Positions 1 to 8,200 of a stretch of 64,000 nucleotides of DNA are shown piece by piece (position 1 is the stretch's first letter; each line of letters begins with the position of its first letter). The stretch spans positions 3,025,261 through 3,089,260 of the forward strand of contig CP073341.1 in NCBI GenBank assembly GCA_018141785.1, given 5' to 3'. Source of the stretch: Candidatus Paraprochloron terpiosi LD05 (GTDB taxonomy: Bacteria > Cyanobacteriota > Cyanobacteriia > Cyanobacteriales > Prochloraceae). The notes under the pieces are model-generated. The model searched no databases. It was given only the letters and a program-made list of their open reading frames with translations, and was not told the origin of the DNA. Both the position numbers and the translations under genes were made by a program.

Positions 1-1100
1 TCTCCCAATACAGAACCAATATCCCCAGTTTTGTGAGCAATAATCGCACCTGGTCCCAAACTCTGAGGTAAGAGAGTTCGGGTCTTCGTCTGTTTCATAA
101 TCCCCAAGAGGCGATCCCGGGATCGCAAGGTGAGGAGTTCCCCTCGATTAATCATTCCCAGCAACCGAACCAAATCCCTGGGACTGCTAGTATTAGTTCC
201 TTCCAAATCAGGTAGGGGATTGCGAATAACCGTCCCTGTCAAACCCCAATCCCGAAAGCGCTGATTCAGTACCTGTGCACCTCCAATCCTTTCCACGAGC
301 ATATTAGTACCAGTGTTGTCACTAATGACAATGGTTTTGGTGGCGGTTTCCAAAGCAGTAAATTTGGTTCCCGGTTTTTGATATTGCATGGTACCGGAAT
401 GGGGAGCAATTAATTCCGGTTTTATGGTCAACATTTCATCCAGGGTAATATTACCCCGATCCACTTCCTGAAAGAATGCCACCAGAATGGGAATTTTAAT
501 TGTGCTCGCAGCAGAAAAGGGAGTAGAACCTTGAATATTCACATAAGCACCACTATCCAGATCTAGAAAAAACGCTCCCGGTTCCAATTTAGGCCACTTT
601 TTGGCCAATTCTTCTACCTTTACCTTTAAAGGAGCGATCTCTTTGGTGAGGGAAAACGATTGCTGTTTATTGTCAGGCTGTGCATTATCAATATTTACCT
701 TGGTAGATTTTTCTTCCCCATCTGCTACCTTGTATTTAGTGCTGTCAACAGCTGATAAAACGGTTCCGGCGATCACCGCTATCCCAATACCCAAAATAGA
801 TAAGCGTATTAAATAAAGAATCAAATAATATATTATAGTATGACTTACTTGCTTTTTTTTGCTTCGTAAATTTACAGGTGGTCCAGGTCGTTCCCCAACA
901 GGGTCAACAAGTCTCTTTATGTCAGTACTCACAGGAGACTTGGGTATGACTAGAACTTTATTCGTCTGTTTTCTGTTCTCTTGTGGTAGAATAGGGTAGA
1001 TCCTCAGACCGGAATTACTGGGTCGTTTTCCTTTTATAGAGGTGAATTTTAAGCGTGGGGGATAGGTGGAAACGTCAGTTAGTTTATTTTGGCTGTTCAT
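1..1100 (-). CDS. Class A beta-lactamase-fold serine hydrolase, C-terminus beyond window edge
   Basis: Reading the minus strand from ATG at 1100 gives an uninterrupted frame to the window edge. Residues about 1-87 are a polar N-terminal region, 88-116 a single membrane segment, then a linker and a penicillin-binding/beta-lactamase fold. The three family motifs are visible: STIK (SxxK nucleophile, residue about 197), SDN (about 257) and HKTG (KTG triad, about 355). An AAGGAG ribosome site lies just upstream of the ATG. The domain faces the periplasm if the segment is an anchor. Cyanobacterial proteins of this layout are usually called serine hydrolase or class A beta-lactamase-related; whether it cuts beta-lactams or acts on peptidoglycan cannot be told. 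The last part of the gene is outside the window. Confidence 0.85.
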   Translation of the reverse strand, partial: MNSQNKLTDVSTYPPRLKFTSIKGKRPSNSGLRIYPILPQENRKQTNKVLVIPKSPVSTDIKRLVDPVGERPGPPVNLRSKKKQVSHTIIYYLILYLIRLSILGIGIAVIAGTVLSAVDSTKYKVADGEEKSTKVNIDNAQPDNKQQSFSLTKEIAPLKVKVEELAKKWPKLEPGAFFLDLDSGAYVNIQGSTPFSAASTIKIPILVAFFQEVDRGNITLDEMLTIKPELIAPHSGTMQYQKPGTKFTALETATKTIVISDNTGTNMLVERIGGAQVLNQRFRDWGLTGTVIRNPLPDLEGTNTSSPRDLVRLLGMINRGELLTLRSRDRLLGIMKQTKTRTLLPQSLGPGAIIAHKTGDIGSVLG

Positions 1101-1121
1101 CTCCTTCTCCTTGGTTGTTAG

Positions 1122-1865
1122 TTATTCGTTGTTCTTTTGTTGAACCCTCTCCCAGGACATCTGACGGAGAATCCCTCGCAGCATCGCCACTTCCTCACAG
1201 CTGAGCTCGGCGCGGTTAAATAAACGGCGGAATTTTTCCATCCGCGCTTTCCCTGTATGGGGATAGAGATAACCGATCTGCAACAAAACTGTTTCTAAAT
1301 GATGATAAAAATCTTCTAGAATATCCAGTGTTGCTAGTTCAGCTGTCAAAAGAGGAGTACAAATACTCTCCTCTAAGGATGCTCCATAGAGTTCGTAAGC
1401 GCAAACAGCTACAGCAGCTGCTAAATTTAAAGAAGGATACTCCGACGTTGCCGGAATAGAGACAAAGCGCTGGGCGTAGTTTAACTCCCTATTACTCAGT
1501 CCTCGTTCTTCCGGACCAAAAATCAGAGCAGAAACTAGATTTTCTCCTAATAACCAGGGTAAAGCAACCGACGGCAGCTCCAATTGAGTAGGTAAAGAAC
1601 GGGAGCGTGCGGTAGTGGCGATGGCCCTTTGACATCCTTGCAATGCAGCTGGTAAACTCTCTACAGTTCGCGCCCTCTCTAAAATATCTCCCCCATGCAC
1701 CGCCATAATTCGCGCTTCCGGACCGGACGGATCGCAATGAGGCTGCACCAGCACTAACTGTTCCAGACCCATATTTTTCATCACCCGTGCTACAGAACCA
1801 ACATTTAGAGCGCCTGCTGGTTCTACTAGGATAATGCGCACGGATTTCAGGGATATTTTCGCCAT
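1122..1865 (-). CDS. trmJ: tRNA (cytidine/uridine-2'-O-)-methyltransferase TrmJ-type (SPOUT family)
   Basis: 247 residues of the TrmH/SpoU (SPOUT knot) superfamily, which transfers methyl from AdoMet to a ribose 2'-OH. Motif 1 (GALNVGSVARVMKNMG, about residues 18-33), motif 2 (IFGPEERGLSN, about 115-125) and motif 3 (SLNLAAAVAVCAYEL, about 145-159) are all present. Length and the C-terminal helical extension fit TrmJ (tRNA position 32) better than RlmB or TrmL. It lies 21 bp downstream of the beta-lactamase-fold gene start in the same orientation, so the two may be cotranscribed. The substrate position is inferred from family likeness. Confidence 0.87.
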   Translation of the reverse strand: MAKISLKSVRIILVEPAGALNVGSVARVMKNMGLEQLVLVQPHCDPSGPEARIMAVHGGDILERARTVESLPAALQGCQRAIATTARSRSLPTQLELPSVALPWLLGENLVSALIFGPEERGLSNRELNYAQRFVSIPATSEYPSLNLAAAVAVCAYELYGASLEESICTPLLTAELATLDILEDFYHHLETVLLQIGYLYPHTGKARMEKFRRLFNRAELSCEEVAMLRGILRQMSWERVQQKNNE

Positions 1866-2042
1866 CAGTTTCTTCCATTATTCTTAATATAATGGACAAT
1901 AGGAAAAATGAGAGGGGAAGGCATATCTTCTGCTTATGATTTACAGTATCAAGCTATAGCAAATCAAGGATTTAGCTCACGTCTTTAGTCAATTGAAATT
2001 TAATAATAATAATTTAATATAACATTATTTATCCATGAATAT

Positions 2043-2905
2043 TTACTTGATAAAATTATGCTTTAGCTGGCGATAGATTTCGTAAAAAGCGATGGCGGCA
2101 GCAGCAGAAGCATTGAGGCTGGGAGTTTTACCAGTAAGGGGAATAGAGAGCAAAAAATCGCAAGACTTCGACCTCATGAGGCTCAAACCTTCCCCTTCCG
2201 AACCCACCACCAAAGCGATGGCACCGCTGAATTTATTGCTGTATATGGGTTTAGAGGCAGCGCTGGAAGTGCCGTAAATCCAAAACCCAGCCTCCTTCAA
2301 ACTTCCTAAAGCACGGCTGAGGTTAACTACCCGAGCAACAGGAAAATTTTCTAAGGCTCCAGCAGCTACTTTCATAACCGTAGAAGTAACAGAAGCAGCC
2401 CGTCGTTGGGGTATAACCACACCTTGAGCACCAAAAGCCTCCGCCGTGCGAATAATTGCCCCCAAATTATGGGGATCTGTAATCCCATCGGCCACCGCGA
2501 TTACCGGGGATTTTGTCTGAGCTTTAGCCCTAGTAATCAAATCAGCTAAATCCCAATAAGTATAGGGAGCAACGTTAGCCGCCACCCCTTGATGATTGCC
2601 CCCCCGAGCAATCCGATCTAGACGACCTACTCCCACCTCCTCAACCACCGTACCATTAGCTTTAGCCTTCTTCAAGAGGGAGTAAAAGCGGGGATCGTGG
2701 CGGAGTTTAGATGTAATCCAAATGCGATTGAGCTGGCGGGCTGGCGCGGGGGCGCGCCCGATCCGGTGCTCCGCACCGGATCGCTTTCTAAGACAGCCAA
2801 AACAGAATGACGACCGTAGATAATATCACTACTCTCTTTCTTCTCTGATGCAGGTATTGGTGATTGTACTCCGTACAAATTACGCTTAAAGTTATTTTTT
2901 ACCAT
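2043..2905 (-). pseudogene. rlmB: rlmB 23S rRNA (guanosine-2'-O-)-methyltransferase, frame broken by a 41-bp insertion
   Basis: Two frames together make one RlmB-like TrmH-family protein. The N-terminal frame from ATG 2905 carries the substrate-binding start ([15 protein letters not shown]). The C-terminal frame (2043-2675 and upstream in the same frame) carries the SPOUT domain ([44 protein letters not shown]). Removing bases 2738-2778 restores a continuous reading with ESD followed by [13 protein letters not shown], as expected for the family. The ATG overlaps the stop of mrnC by 7 bp, so the genes are coupled. As it stands the protein is split; a product starting inside the second frame would lack the N-terminal domain. 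Confidence 0.85.
2738..2778. repeat. 41-bp GC-rich palindromic insertion in rlmB at a HIP1 site
   Basis: The insert splits what would read as GGC-GATCGC (a HIP1 octamer GCGATCGC in the rlmB reading frame). It contains a perfect inverted repeat at 2759-2783: CGATCCGGTGC, loop TCC, GCACCGGATCG. It is much richer in G+C than the gene around it. Length 41 is not a multiple of three, so it shifts the frame. It has no coding capacity and looks like a small non-autonomous palindromic element. Confidence 0.75.
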
Positions 2906-3330
2906 ATATTTAACGTGTCTAACAACTGGTGCAAGCGATCCGGGTTAGTAAGATAGAGATAGCCGATTAAAGTCTCTAAGCTACTGGCTTGCTGATAAAC
3001 TGCTGCTGATGTACGGCGAGATTTTCCTTTAGCTGCATTGCGTCCCCGACGCAAAATTTCTTTTTCAGAGTCCGTCAGGTATGGTTCCAGGGAGCGCAAG
3101 TGAGCTGCTTGAGTTTCAGCTCGCACCTGCTCAATCACTTGGTTGTGATAGGAAGCAATACGTTTGGGGGGAAAAAGAAAATTGCTGCGGATATACAACT
3201 CGTAAACTACATCCCCAAGATAAGCTAAAGAAGCGGAGGAAAGTCGCGACCTAGGGAAATCCGCAACAGCTTCACAGGTTGGCTGCAATCTTATCAGAAT
3301 CCTGGGGGAGGGGGATTGGGAGTTTGACAT
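2899..3330 (-). CDS. mrnC: Mini-ribonuclease III (MrnC), 23S rRNA maturation
   Basis: 143 residues with the RNase III catalytic domain only and no double-stranded RNA-binding domain, the hallmark of Mini-III. The signature helix LAYLGDVVYELYIR (about residues 34-47) holds the conserved acidic metal-binding residue. The tail SSLETLIGYLYLTNPDRL (about 116-133) contains the second acidic site. In other bacteria Mini-III trims 23S rRNA ends, and its gene is often next to rlmB, as here with a 7-bp overlap. Start ATG 3330 gives a slightly long, polar N-terminus. Confidence 0.88.
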   Translation of the reverse strand: MSNSQSPSPRILIRLQPTCEAVADFPRSRLSSASLAYLGDVVYELYIRSNFLFPPKRIASYHNQVIEQVRAETQAAHLRSLEPYLTDSEKEILRRGRNAAKGKSRRTSAAVYQQASSLETLIGYLYLTNPDRLHQLLDTLNIW

Positions 3331-3379
3331 GGCAAAAAAAGAAGCTATCTAAGGTGTGTCAAACCAGATAGCTTTTGTC

Positions 3380-3748
3380 TCAACTGTTTTCATCAGCATT
3401 TTTTTCTTTCAAGTTTTTGACTGCGTCCTCTACCGTTGACTGGAGGGAGAGAAACTTTTCTAAACGAACTAGCTTAACTGTTTGAGTCACTCTAGCATTA
3501 GTAACAACTTGAAGGCTTCCACCAGCATTTTGACATTTTTTCACTAACTGCACTAAAGCACCCAAACCAGAGCTATCGATCAAATCGATTTGAGCTAGAA
3601 TTAAAATAATGTCTTTAAATCCGGAGTCAATGTAGTTACCTACTACTTTGCGCAAAGCAGGTTCCGAAAAAGCATCTAATAATCCGGCGAAACGAAATAT
3701 TTGGTAGTTTTCCTTGACTTCGCGAGTTCCCCTTAAGCTCACTGTCAA
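3380..3748 (-). CDS. STAS-domain protein (anti-sigma factor antagonist type)
   Basis: About 122 residues forming a single STAS domain. The phosphorylatable serine region IDLIDSSGLGALVQL (about residues 53-67) is present, as in SpoIIAA/RsbV proteins, which are switched by phosphorylation to capture anti-sigma factors. The usual start rules give TTG at 3748. A perfect AAAGGAGG at 3772-3779, however, sits 5 bases before an in-frame ATT at 3766, which would add six residues (IPEQLN). Partner kinase and sigma factor are not in the window. It lies 49 bp upstream of mrnC in the same direction. Confidence 0.85.
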   Translation of the reverse strand: MTVSLRGTREVKENYQIFRFAGLLDAFSEPALRKVVGNYIDSGFKDIILILAQIDLIDSSGLGALVQLVKKCQNAGGSLQVVTNARVTQTVKLVRLEKFLSLQSTVEDAVKNLKEKNADENS

Positions 3749-3932
3749 GTTTAGTTGCTCAGGAATAATTACCTCCTTTACTATAGCTCAATTTTGATGG
3801 TGGTGTATTGTAGCACCGGATTGAAACAGTGACCAGTGACCAGTTGTAGGGTGCGTTGGTAACGGACCGAAAACGTGATCTAATTTTTATTTATTTTTTT
3901 ATGTTTTGGTAGCGGAGATCGCCCCCTTCTTG

Positions 3933-4140
3933 GTAGGATCGAAGGAGTGTATTGCTACACTCCTTCCCTGTAGGAACCGTGCCCTCTCTACGGCGCACAC
4001 GGCTCCTGTGAACTATGGGCGACTAACCCCTTGACAAATTCTATTACCATTTTTGGTACCTGTTAAGGTTAGGTAACTTCGGTTGCCTTTCCTCCCCTGG
4101 ACTTTCGTTTCCCGGTGCATTTTCATCGTCACTACCCTTA
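3933..4140 (-). mobile_element. Group II intron remnant (domain V/VI-like 3' end)
   Basis: On the minus strand a 32-base element at 3974-4005 starts GAGCCGUG and ends CACGGUUC, the base-pairing pattern of group II intron domain V. It is followed by a domain VI-like hairpin (GAAGGAGTGT and ACACTCCTTC arms, 3941-3965) and a CGATCCTAC end. The 140 bases before it are intron-like and fused to the end of a TPR reading frame. No reverse transcriptase is left. The 5' boundary is unclear, so this is a deletion remnant rather than a full intron. Confidence 0.5.
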
Positions 4141-4348
4141 GGTGTGCGGAATTGCCTTTTCTGTAGGCTAAAATATAGTCTGGTTTTAGTCTAATCGCCT
4201 GGGTGTAATCTGCGCGCCGCGAAGCGGATACCTGCGGGATCGTCTCCTCATTATCACCTTGATTCTGTTTATTCAAAGCTCTGTCAAAGAACTGTCTAGC
4301 AGTTAACCTCTCAGTGGGACGGAGAGTAGGTCGTGGAGGGGGAGCCAC
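4013..4348 (-). pseudogene. TPR remnant of a protease-TPR gene, with a 24-bp HIP1-site insertion
   Basis: The frame opens with a proline-rich linker and one tetratricopeptide unit (ALNKQNQGDNEE, then ADYTQAIRLKPDYILAYRKG). Inside the unit, codons for PQVSASRR (about 4205-4228 in plus coordinates) interrupt the usual EEAIADYTQAI. Removing a 24-bp GC-rich stretch restores GATCGC and that consensus. After the single TPR the frame runs into intron-like sequence and stops at 4013. It is probably the C-terminal part of the same gene as the protease fragment at 4376-4786, with the middle deleted. Confidence 0.6.
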
Positions 4349-4375
4349 GGAGGAATCTAAATTAATTGTCCCTCT

Positions 4376-4786
4376 TCATTCTGTAATAAAAAAACCCTGT
4401 TGAATAGCTTGACCAGAATTGCCTATGTTGGCGATAGAATAACTGTTATTACTCTGAAACTCCATCACTGCTAAGTCTACCCCAGGAAGATTTATAATTT
4501 TCCTAGTGTCAATGTCATGGAGTATATCATCATTAGTAGTCACATAGGCTTCTTCTCCTGGGCTAGTACTATTCACCACATGAGCAGCAGTGAGAACCAG
4601 ATAAATATCTCCTTTTCGCTGAATAATAACACCAGAACCAGAAGGACCCGGACCTTGAATCAAAACAGTGATTTCCTTGGCGGTTTGGGCCACTTCAGCA
4701 GGAGAAAGATTGACAGCAACTTGAGGTTGTACCAAAACCAGGGCTGCTGTACCTATGAAAACTGCGGTGTTCCGAAAATTCATCAT
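4376..4786 (-). pseudogene. Secreted trypsin-like serine protease, truncated before the catalytic serine
   Basis: 136 residues: a signal peptide (about 1-25), then the N-terminal barrel of an S1 protease. The catalytic histidine is in LTAAHVV (about 85-91) and the aspartate in PGVDLAVMEF (about 113-122). The frame ends at GFFITE, well before the GxSGGP motif that would carry the nucleophilic serine. Related cyanobacterial proteins continue through a second barrel into TPR repeats, and a TPR fragment follows here, so an internal deletion is likely. As it stands it cannot be an active protease. Confidence 0.7.
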
Positions 4787-4876
4787 CTTTGTTAATCAGT
4801 TCAACAATATTATAAGCAATAGTATACCTATTAGCCCGCAATTTATTCCCAGGCGAGAAAACGGGCAATGCCTACC

Positions 4877-6016
4877 CTACGAACCGCCTCTCATTAAACT
4901 AACAAACTGAGAGAATAAATAGTCAGCATCATGAGGACCAGGGCTAGCTTCAGGATGATATTGTACTGAGAATAAAGGTAATGTTTTATGACGCAATCCT
5001 GCAACAGTACAGTCATTTAGGTTAAGATGAGTAATCTGAACATCTGGACTTAAGGAATCCCCATCCACAGCAAAACCGTGATTCTGACTGGTAATTTCTA
5101 TCCGTTGCTCTAAACCAGCGGGTTGGTTTAAACCCCGATGGCCAAACTTCAGCTTAAAGGTAGTACCACCCAGGGACAAACTAATAATTTGATGTCCCAT
5201 ACAAATACCAAAGATAGGTTTCTTTTCCTTCAATAAAGCTTTGACAGTTTCAACTCCCGAGGTAACTGCTGCTGGGTCACCAGGACCGTTGGAGAGGAAA
5301 ATACCATCCGGGTTGTACTGCAAAATTTCTGCTGGGATAGCATTTCCTGGCACGACGATAACTCGACAGCCATAACTAGCCAAACGTTTGAGAATATTCC
5401 GTTTAATCCCAAAATCAATTGCTACTACAGTTAGCACTTCATCATTATTACTCTTATTGGAAACAGAGGGAAACTCCCAATGGGTATCTGTAGGTTCAGA
5501 CCACTCGTACACTTCTCTGGTAGTGACTTTCTCTACCAAATTTAATCCCGCCATATTGGGTGCTTCTTTTACTTGAGCAAGTAACTCTTCTGGGTCGAGA
5601 ATTTCTGTAGAAATACCCCCATTCATGGCCCCAACAGAACGAATTTTCCTGGTCAAAGCCCGAGTATCGATGCCATAAATTGCTGGGATACCATATTCTA
5701 CCAGGTAGTCCGGTAGAGACCCGGTGGAACGCCAATTACTAGGACGACGGGGGATATTGCGAGCAATCACCGCCTTGATTTGAGGTTTATCTGACTCTTC
5801 ATCCTCTGGATTAACTCCTGTATTTCCCAATTCTGGACAGGTAAAAGTAACGATTTGACCGCAGTAACTGGGATCTGTCAGCACTTCCTGATAACCTGTC
5901 ATCCCGGTGTTAAATACCACTTCCCCAATAGCGGTACCCTCAGCACCGAAGGACTTTCCTTTATAATGAGTACCATCGGCGAGAACTAAAAGGGTTGGTT
6001 TAGCTGTAGAAAGCAT
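4877..6016 (-). CDS. carA: Carbamoyl-phosphate synthase, small (glutaminase) subunit
   Basis: 379 residues, the usual CarA length. The N-terminal CPSase small-chain domain includes [17 protein letters not shown] (about 35-51). The C-terminal class I glutamine amidotransferase has oxyanion motif LSNGPGDP, nucleophile elbow GICMGHQ (Cys) and YHPEASPGP (His and Glu). It hydrolyses glutamine and channels ammonia to CarB for carbamoyl phosphate, used in arginine and pyrimidine synthesis. ATG 6016 is the only sensible start. No carB is nearby, which is common in cyanobacteria. Confidence 0.97.
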   Translation of the reverse strand: MLSTAKPTLLVLADGTHYKGKSFGAEGTAIGEVVFNTGMTGYQEVLTDPSYCGQIVTFTCPELGNTGVNPEDEESDKPQIKAVIARNIPRRPSNWRSTGSLPDYLVEYGIPAIYGIDTRALTRKIRSVGAMNGGISTEILDPEELLAQVKEAPNMAGLNLVEKVTTREVYEWSEPTDTHWEFPSVSNKSNNDEVLTVVAIDFGIKRNILKRLASYGCRVIVVPGNAIPAEILQYNPDGIFLSNGPGDPAAVTSGVETVKALLKEKKPIFGICMGHQIISLSLGGTTFKLKFGHRGLNQPAGLEQRIEITSQNHGFAVDGDSLSPDVQITHLNLNDCTVAGLRHKTLPLFSVQYHPEASPGPHDADYLFSQFVSLMRGGS

Positions 6017-6037
6017 AGTTAATTGTTCTTTTAAAAT

Positions 6038-6253
6038 CTAAGCAACCCCAACAATAGCAGGAGTAGGGGGAATGATTCCTTTTTGCTTGCAATATTCCAG
6101 ACAGGCAGAAATGCAGTCTTGAGCATTATCCAGAGCATCAGTATAGGTTATACGACTGGTGCAAGGTTGCATCACCAACTCACTAAACTCGGAAATGGTA
6201 ACGAGATAGCGTCGATCTACTTCTGACCACTCAATTAAAATGCTGTAGTTCAT
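6038..6253 (-). CDS. HicB-like antitoxin of a broken HicAB pair
   Basis: 71 residues with the HicB partial RNase H-like fold pattern (YSILIEWSEVDRRYLVTI start and ALDNAQDCISACLEYCKQKG helix). The ATG at 6253 overlaps the TGA of a decayed hicA just upstream, the normal hicA-hicB arrangement. No separate DNA-binding domain is visible after the HicB core. With the toxin gene broken this antitoxin is orphaned. It sits 21 bp upstream of carA in the same orientation, so readthrough into carA is possible. Confidence 0.75.
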   Translation of the reverse strand: MNYSILIEWSEVDRRYLVTISEFSELVMQPCTSRITYTDALDNAQDCISACLEYCKQKGIIPPTPAIVGVA

Positions 6254-6429
6254 GACTCAGACTCCAACTGTTTACGGGCTTTTTTTAGCTGTTGTTCCAG
6301 ATAAGGAGGCACATCTTCTCCATCTTTTTCTGATGTTTCCAGACTCGATGACTACCGCCACGACGTTTCACCCCATTAAAACTGAGCTGCATACAGCTCA
6401 GCTTTATACTCACGTATTTTTCGTGGCAT
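6250..6429 (-). pseudogene. hicA mRNA interferase, frameshifted remnant
   Basis: On the minus strand ATG 6429 opens MPRKIREYKAELYAAQF and then hits a stop. The next frame continues with RRGGSHRVWKHQ, the conserved HicA GSH(R)xWKH active-site region. A third frame gives KDGEDVPPYLEQQLKKARK, the HicA C-terminus, ending in TGA that overlaps the hicB ATG. At least two frame changes and a small internal loss are needed, so the toxin is dead. Found by reading the three frames together; no single long open frame covers it. Confidence 0.7.
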
Positions 6430-6543
6430 TAGCCTTTTTATTGGTTTCTTCTCCTGCCCCAACTATAGCATTTTTACCTCTAATATCACTATGGTCCAAA
6501 GCTATCGCCCTCTCATTGAAACTGAACGGTTAGTCTAGACCCT

Positions 6544-6730
6544 ATGGCTAAAGACAAATTTCACGAATGTGTCAAAACCATGATTCCCACTAACTCAAAG
6601 TGGGCGGAGTTGATCTGGAAATTGACTTAGGTGCAGAGCGTATTATTGTTGCTGAGCGCCAAGGTGACAAAATTGCCGTTGAGGTCAAAAGTTTCCTTGC
6701 TTATACCTCTGCAATCACAGAAAACTAGCG
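6544..6730 (+). pseudogene. xisH (fdxN-element excision controlling factor-like), frameshifted and truncated
   Basis: ATG 6544 gives MAKDKFHECVKT, the typical XisH start, then a wrong-frame stretch. A second frame resumes with GGVDLEIDLGAERIIVAERQ and IAVEVKSFLAYTSAITE, the conserved core of XisH (PD-(D/E)XK-like EVK). About twenty residues between the blocks and the whole C-terminal half are missing. The end is fused directly to the start of xisI, so one deletion removed the end of xisH and the first codons of xisI. Confidence 0.75.
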
Positions 6731-6754
6731 CGTTATCAAACTATCCTACAAGAT

Positions 6755-7051
6755 TTGTTGCTCGGCTATGCCAAAAATAAGCCAAGCTATGGTGAAATTG
6801 AGGTTGAAGTAAGCTTTGATACAGAACGACATCATTATTTAATCTGGCACACAGGGTGGCTGCGGGATCGCTGGGTACATCATTGCCCCATTCATTTTGC
6901 CATTCGTAACCATAAAGTATGGCTATTAGCCAATTCCACCGAGCACGATCTTGGAGCTGATTTGGTTGAAAAAGGAATCCCCAAACACGACATTGTGCTT
7001 GGGTTTCACCCCACTTACATCCGGGAAATATCTGATTATGCGGTTAATTAG
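6755..7051 (+). CDS. XisI-like protein, 5' end truncated
   Basis: 98 residues from a possible TTG at 6755. In-frame codons before it (from 6725) read LARYQTILQD, the normal XisI N-terminus without its Met. The body matches the XisI pattern: LLGYAKNKPSYGEIEVE, then HTGWLRDRWVHHCPIHF, and C-terminal DIVLGFHPTYIREISDYAV. XisI normally pairs with XisH; the pair was first linked to fdxN element excision in Anabaena, though most copies lie far from such elements. Because its start was lost with the xisH end, it is probably not expressed properly. Confidence 0.65.
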   Translation: MLLGYAKNKPSYGEIEVEVSFDTERHHYLIWHTGWLRDRWVHHCPIHFAIRNHKVWLLANSTEHDLGADLVEKGIPKHDIVLGFHPTYIREISDYAVN

Positions 7052-7056
7052 ATTTT

Positions 7057-7087
7057 GTTTCACGCAGAGGCCCAGAGGCGCGGAGAG
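7057..7087 (+). repeat. Dispersed CACGCAGAG-type intergenic repeat
   Basis: TTTCACGCAGAGGCCCAGAG and following GCGCGGAGAG. It belongs to a family found six times in the window (also near 10478, 15311, 15354, 36164 and 38660), built on alternating CAGAG/GCGCAGAG units. Confidence 0.7.
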
Positions 7088-7100
7088 TATATAAAATAAA

Positions 7101-8138
7101 TTATTTATGTAAGCAATGAGTTAGCTCTTCCAACTTAATCCAAGCTGCACCAGCTGCCAGAATTTCCCTTGCTTTAGCAATTCCTGCCAGATGGTCTCCC
7201 CAGGGCACAACCTCCCCTACTTGCAGAGCGAAGGAAGCATTCAAAGCTACTACATCCTGCTGGGCAGCGATTCCCTTACCCTGTAAAACATTACGGAGAA
7301 TAGTTGCATTTTCTTCCATCTCACCACCCCTTAAAGCTATAATGGGCGCTTTTGTTAACCCTAATGCAGTGGGATTCACCGTAGTTAATTTTACCTCACC
7401 CCCCTTCAGTACAGCCAGGTCAGTGGTATCCCCCAATCCCCCTTCGTCCAGTTTCTCCCTACCATGAAGTACAATAGCTTTCGGAGTTCCTAATTGATTC
7501 AAAGCTGTGGCTATAGTAGTTAAAAATTGAGGGTCATATACCCCGATTACCTGACCGGTGGGGCGCAAGGGATTCACCAGAGGCCCGAGGAGATTAAATA
7601 CCGTGCGCACCTTCAAAGTACGTCGCAGAGGGGCCACTGCTTTCATGGCCGGGTGCCAACCGGGAGCGAATAAGAAGGTTATTCCTACCTCTTCCAAAGC
7701 TGCTTTCACCCTTTCATAGGGAGCAGAGAGATTTACTCCCAGATATTCCAGCACGTCTGCGGAACCCACCTTACTAGAAGCAGAGCGATTCCCGTGTTTA
7801 GCTACTTTTACTCCAGCAGCAGCAGCAACAAAAGCCACAGCAGTAGAGATATTGAAAGTAGAAGCACCGTCTCCTCCTGTACCGCAGGTATCGATAACCG
7901 GTTCGGAGTGGGTAATAGTCTCTCCTTGTAAAGACTGACCTTGGAGAACCTGGGCCATTCCCGTCAATTCCTCAGCTGAGACTCCTTTAGCTTGGATAGC
8001 AGCTAAAATACCTCCTGATAGCACCGGGGGAATTTCCTCTTGTAGCCAAGCTACCATTAATTGGGACGCCTGCTCCCTCGTGAGAGATTCTTTGTCCAGT
8101 AGCTGTTGTAGTAAATTGTGTACCATTTCTTTGCGCAT
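7101..8138 (-). CDS. trpD: Anthranilate phosphoribosyltransferase
   Basis: 345 residues, full family length. It joins anthranilate to PRPP in tryptophan synthesis. The PRPP/Mg loop [17 protein letters not shown] (about 83-99), [18 protein letters not shown] (about 115-132) and the second metal site [10 protein letters not shown] (about 229-238) are all intact. ATG 8138 (MRKEM) or the ATG four codons later could be the start. The gene stands alone; there is no other trp gene nearby, as is usual in cyanobacteria. Confidence 0.96.
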   Translation of the reverse strand: MRKEMVHNLLQQLLDKESLTREQASQLMVAWLQEEIPPVLSGGILAAIQAKGVSAEELTGMAQVLQGQSLQGETITHSEPVIDTCGTGGDGASTFNISTAVAFVAAAAGVKVAKHGNRSASSKVGSADVLEYLGVNLSAPYERVKAALEEVGITFLFAPGWHPAMKAVAPLRRTLKVRTVFNLLGPLVNPLRPTGQVIGVYDPQFLTTIATALNQLGTPKAIVLHGREKLDEGGLGDTTDLAVLKGGEVKLTTVNPTALGLTKAPIIALRGGEMEENATILRNVLQGKGIAAQQDVVALNASFALQVGEVVPWGDHLAGIAKAREILAAGAAWIKLEELTHCLHK

Positions 8139-8200
8139 GCAGCGCCTTTGCGCGAACCTTTTATCTTAAAATCAAGAGTACTACTTGCAAGGAATTTTAG

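Noticed and set aside
2043-2675. A shorter intact rlmB starting at 2675
   Set aside because: The TTG start has no ribosome site support and the protein would lack the N-terminal domain whose codons are still present upstream.
4517-4795. Plus-strand 92-residue frame
   Set aside because: Antisense to the protease fragment, which has a signal peptide and the His and Asp motifs.
6252-6533. 93-residue plus-strand frame
   Set aside because: It is antisense to the decayed hicA, which is supported by conserved GSHRVWKH and KDGEDVPPYLEQQ segments.
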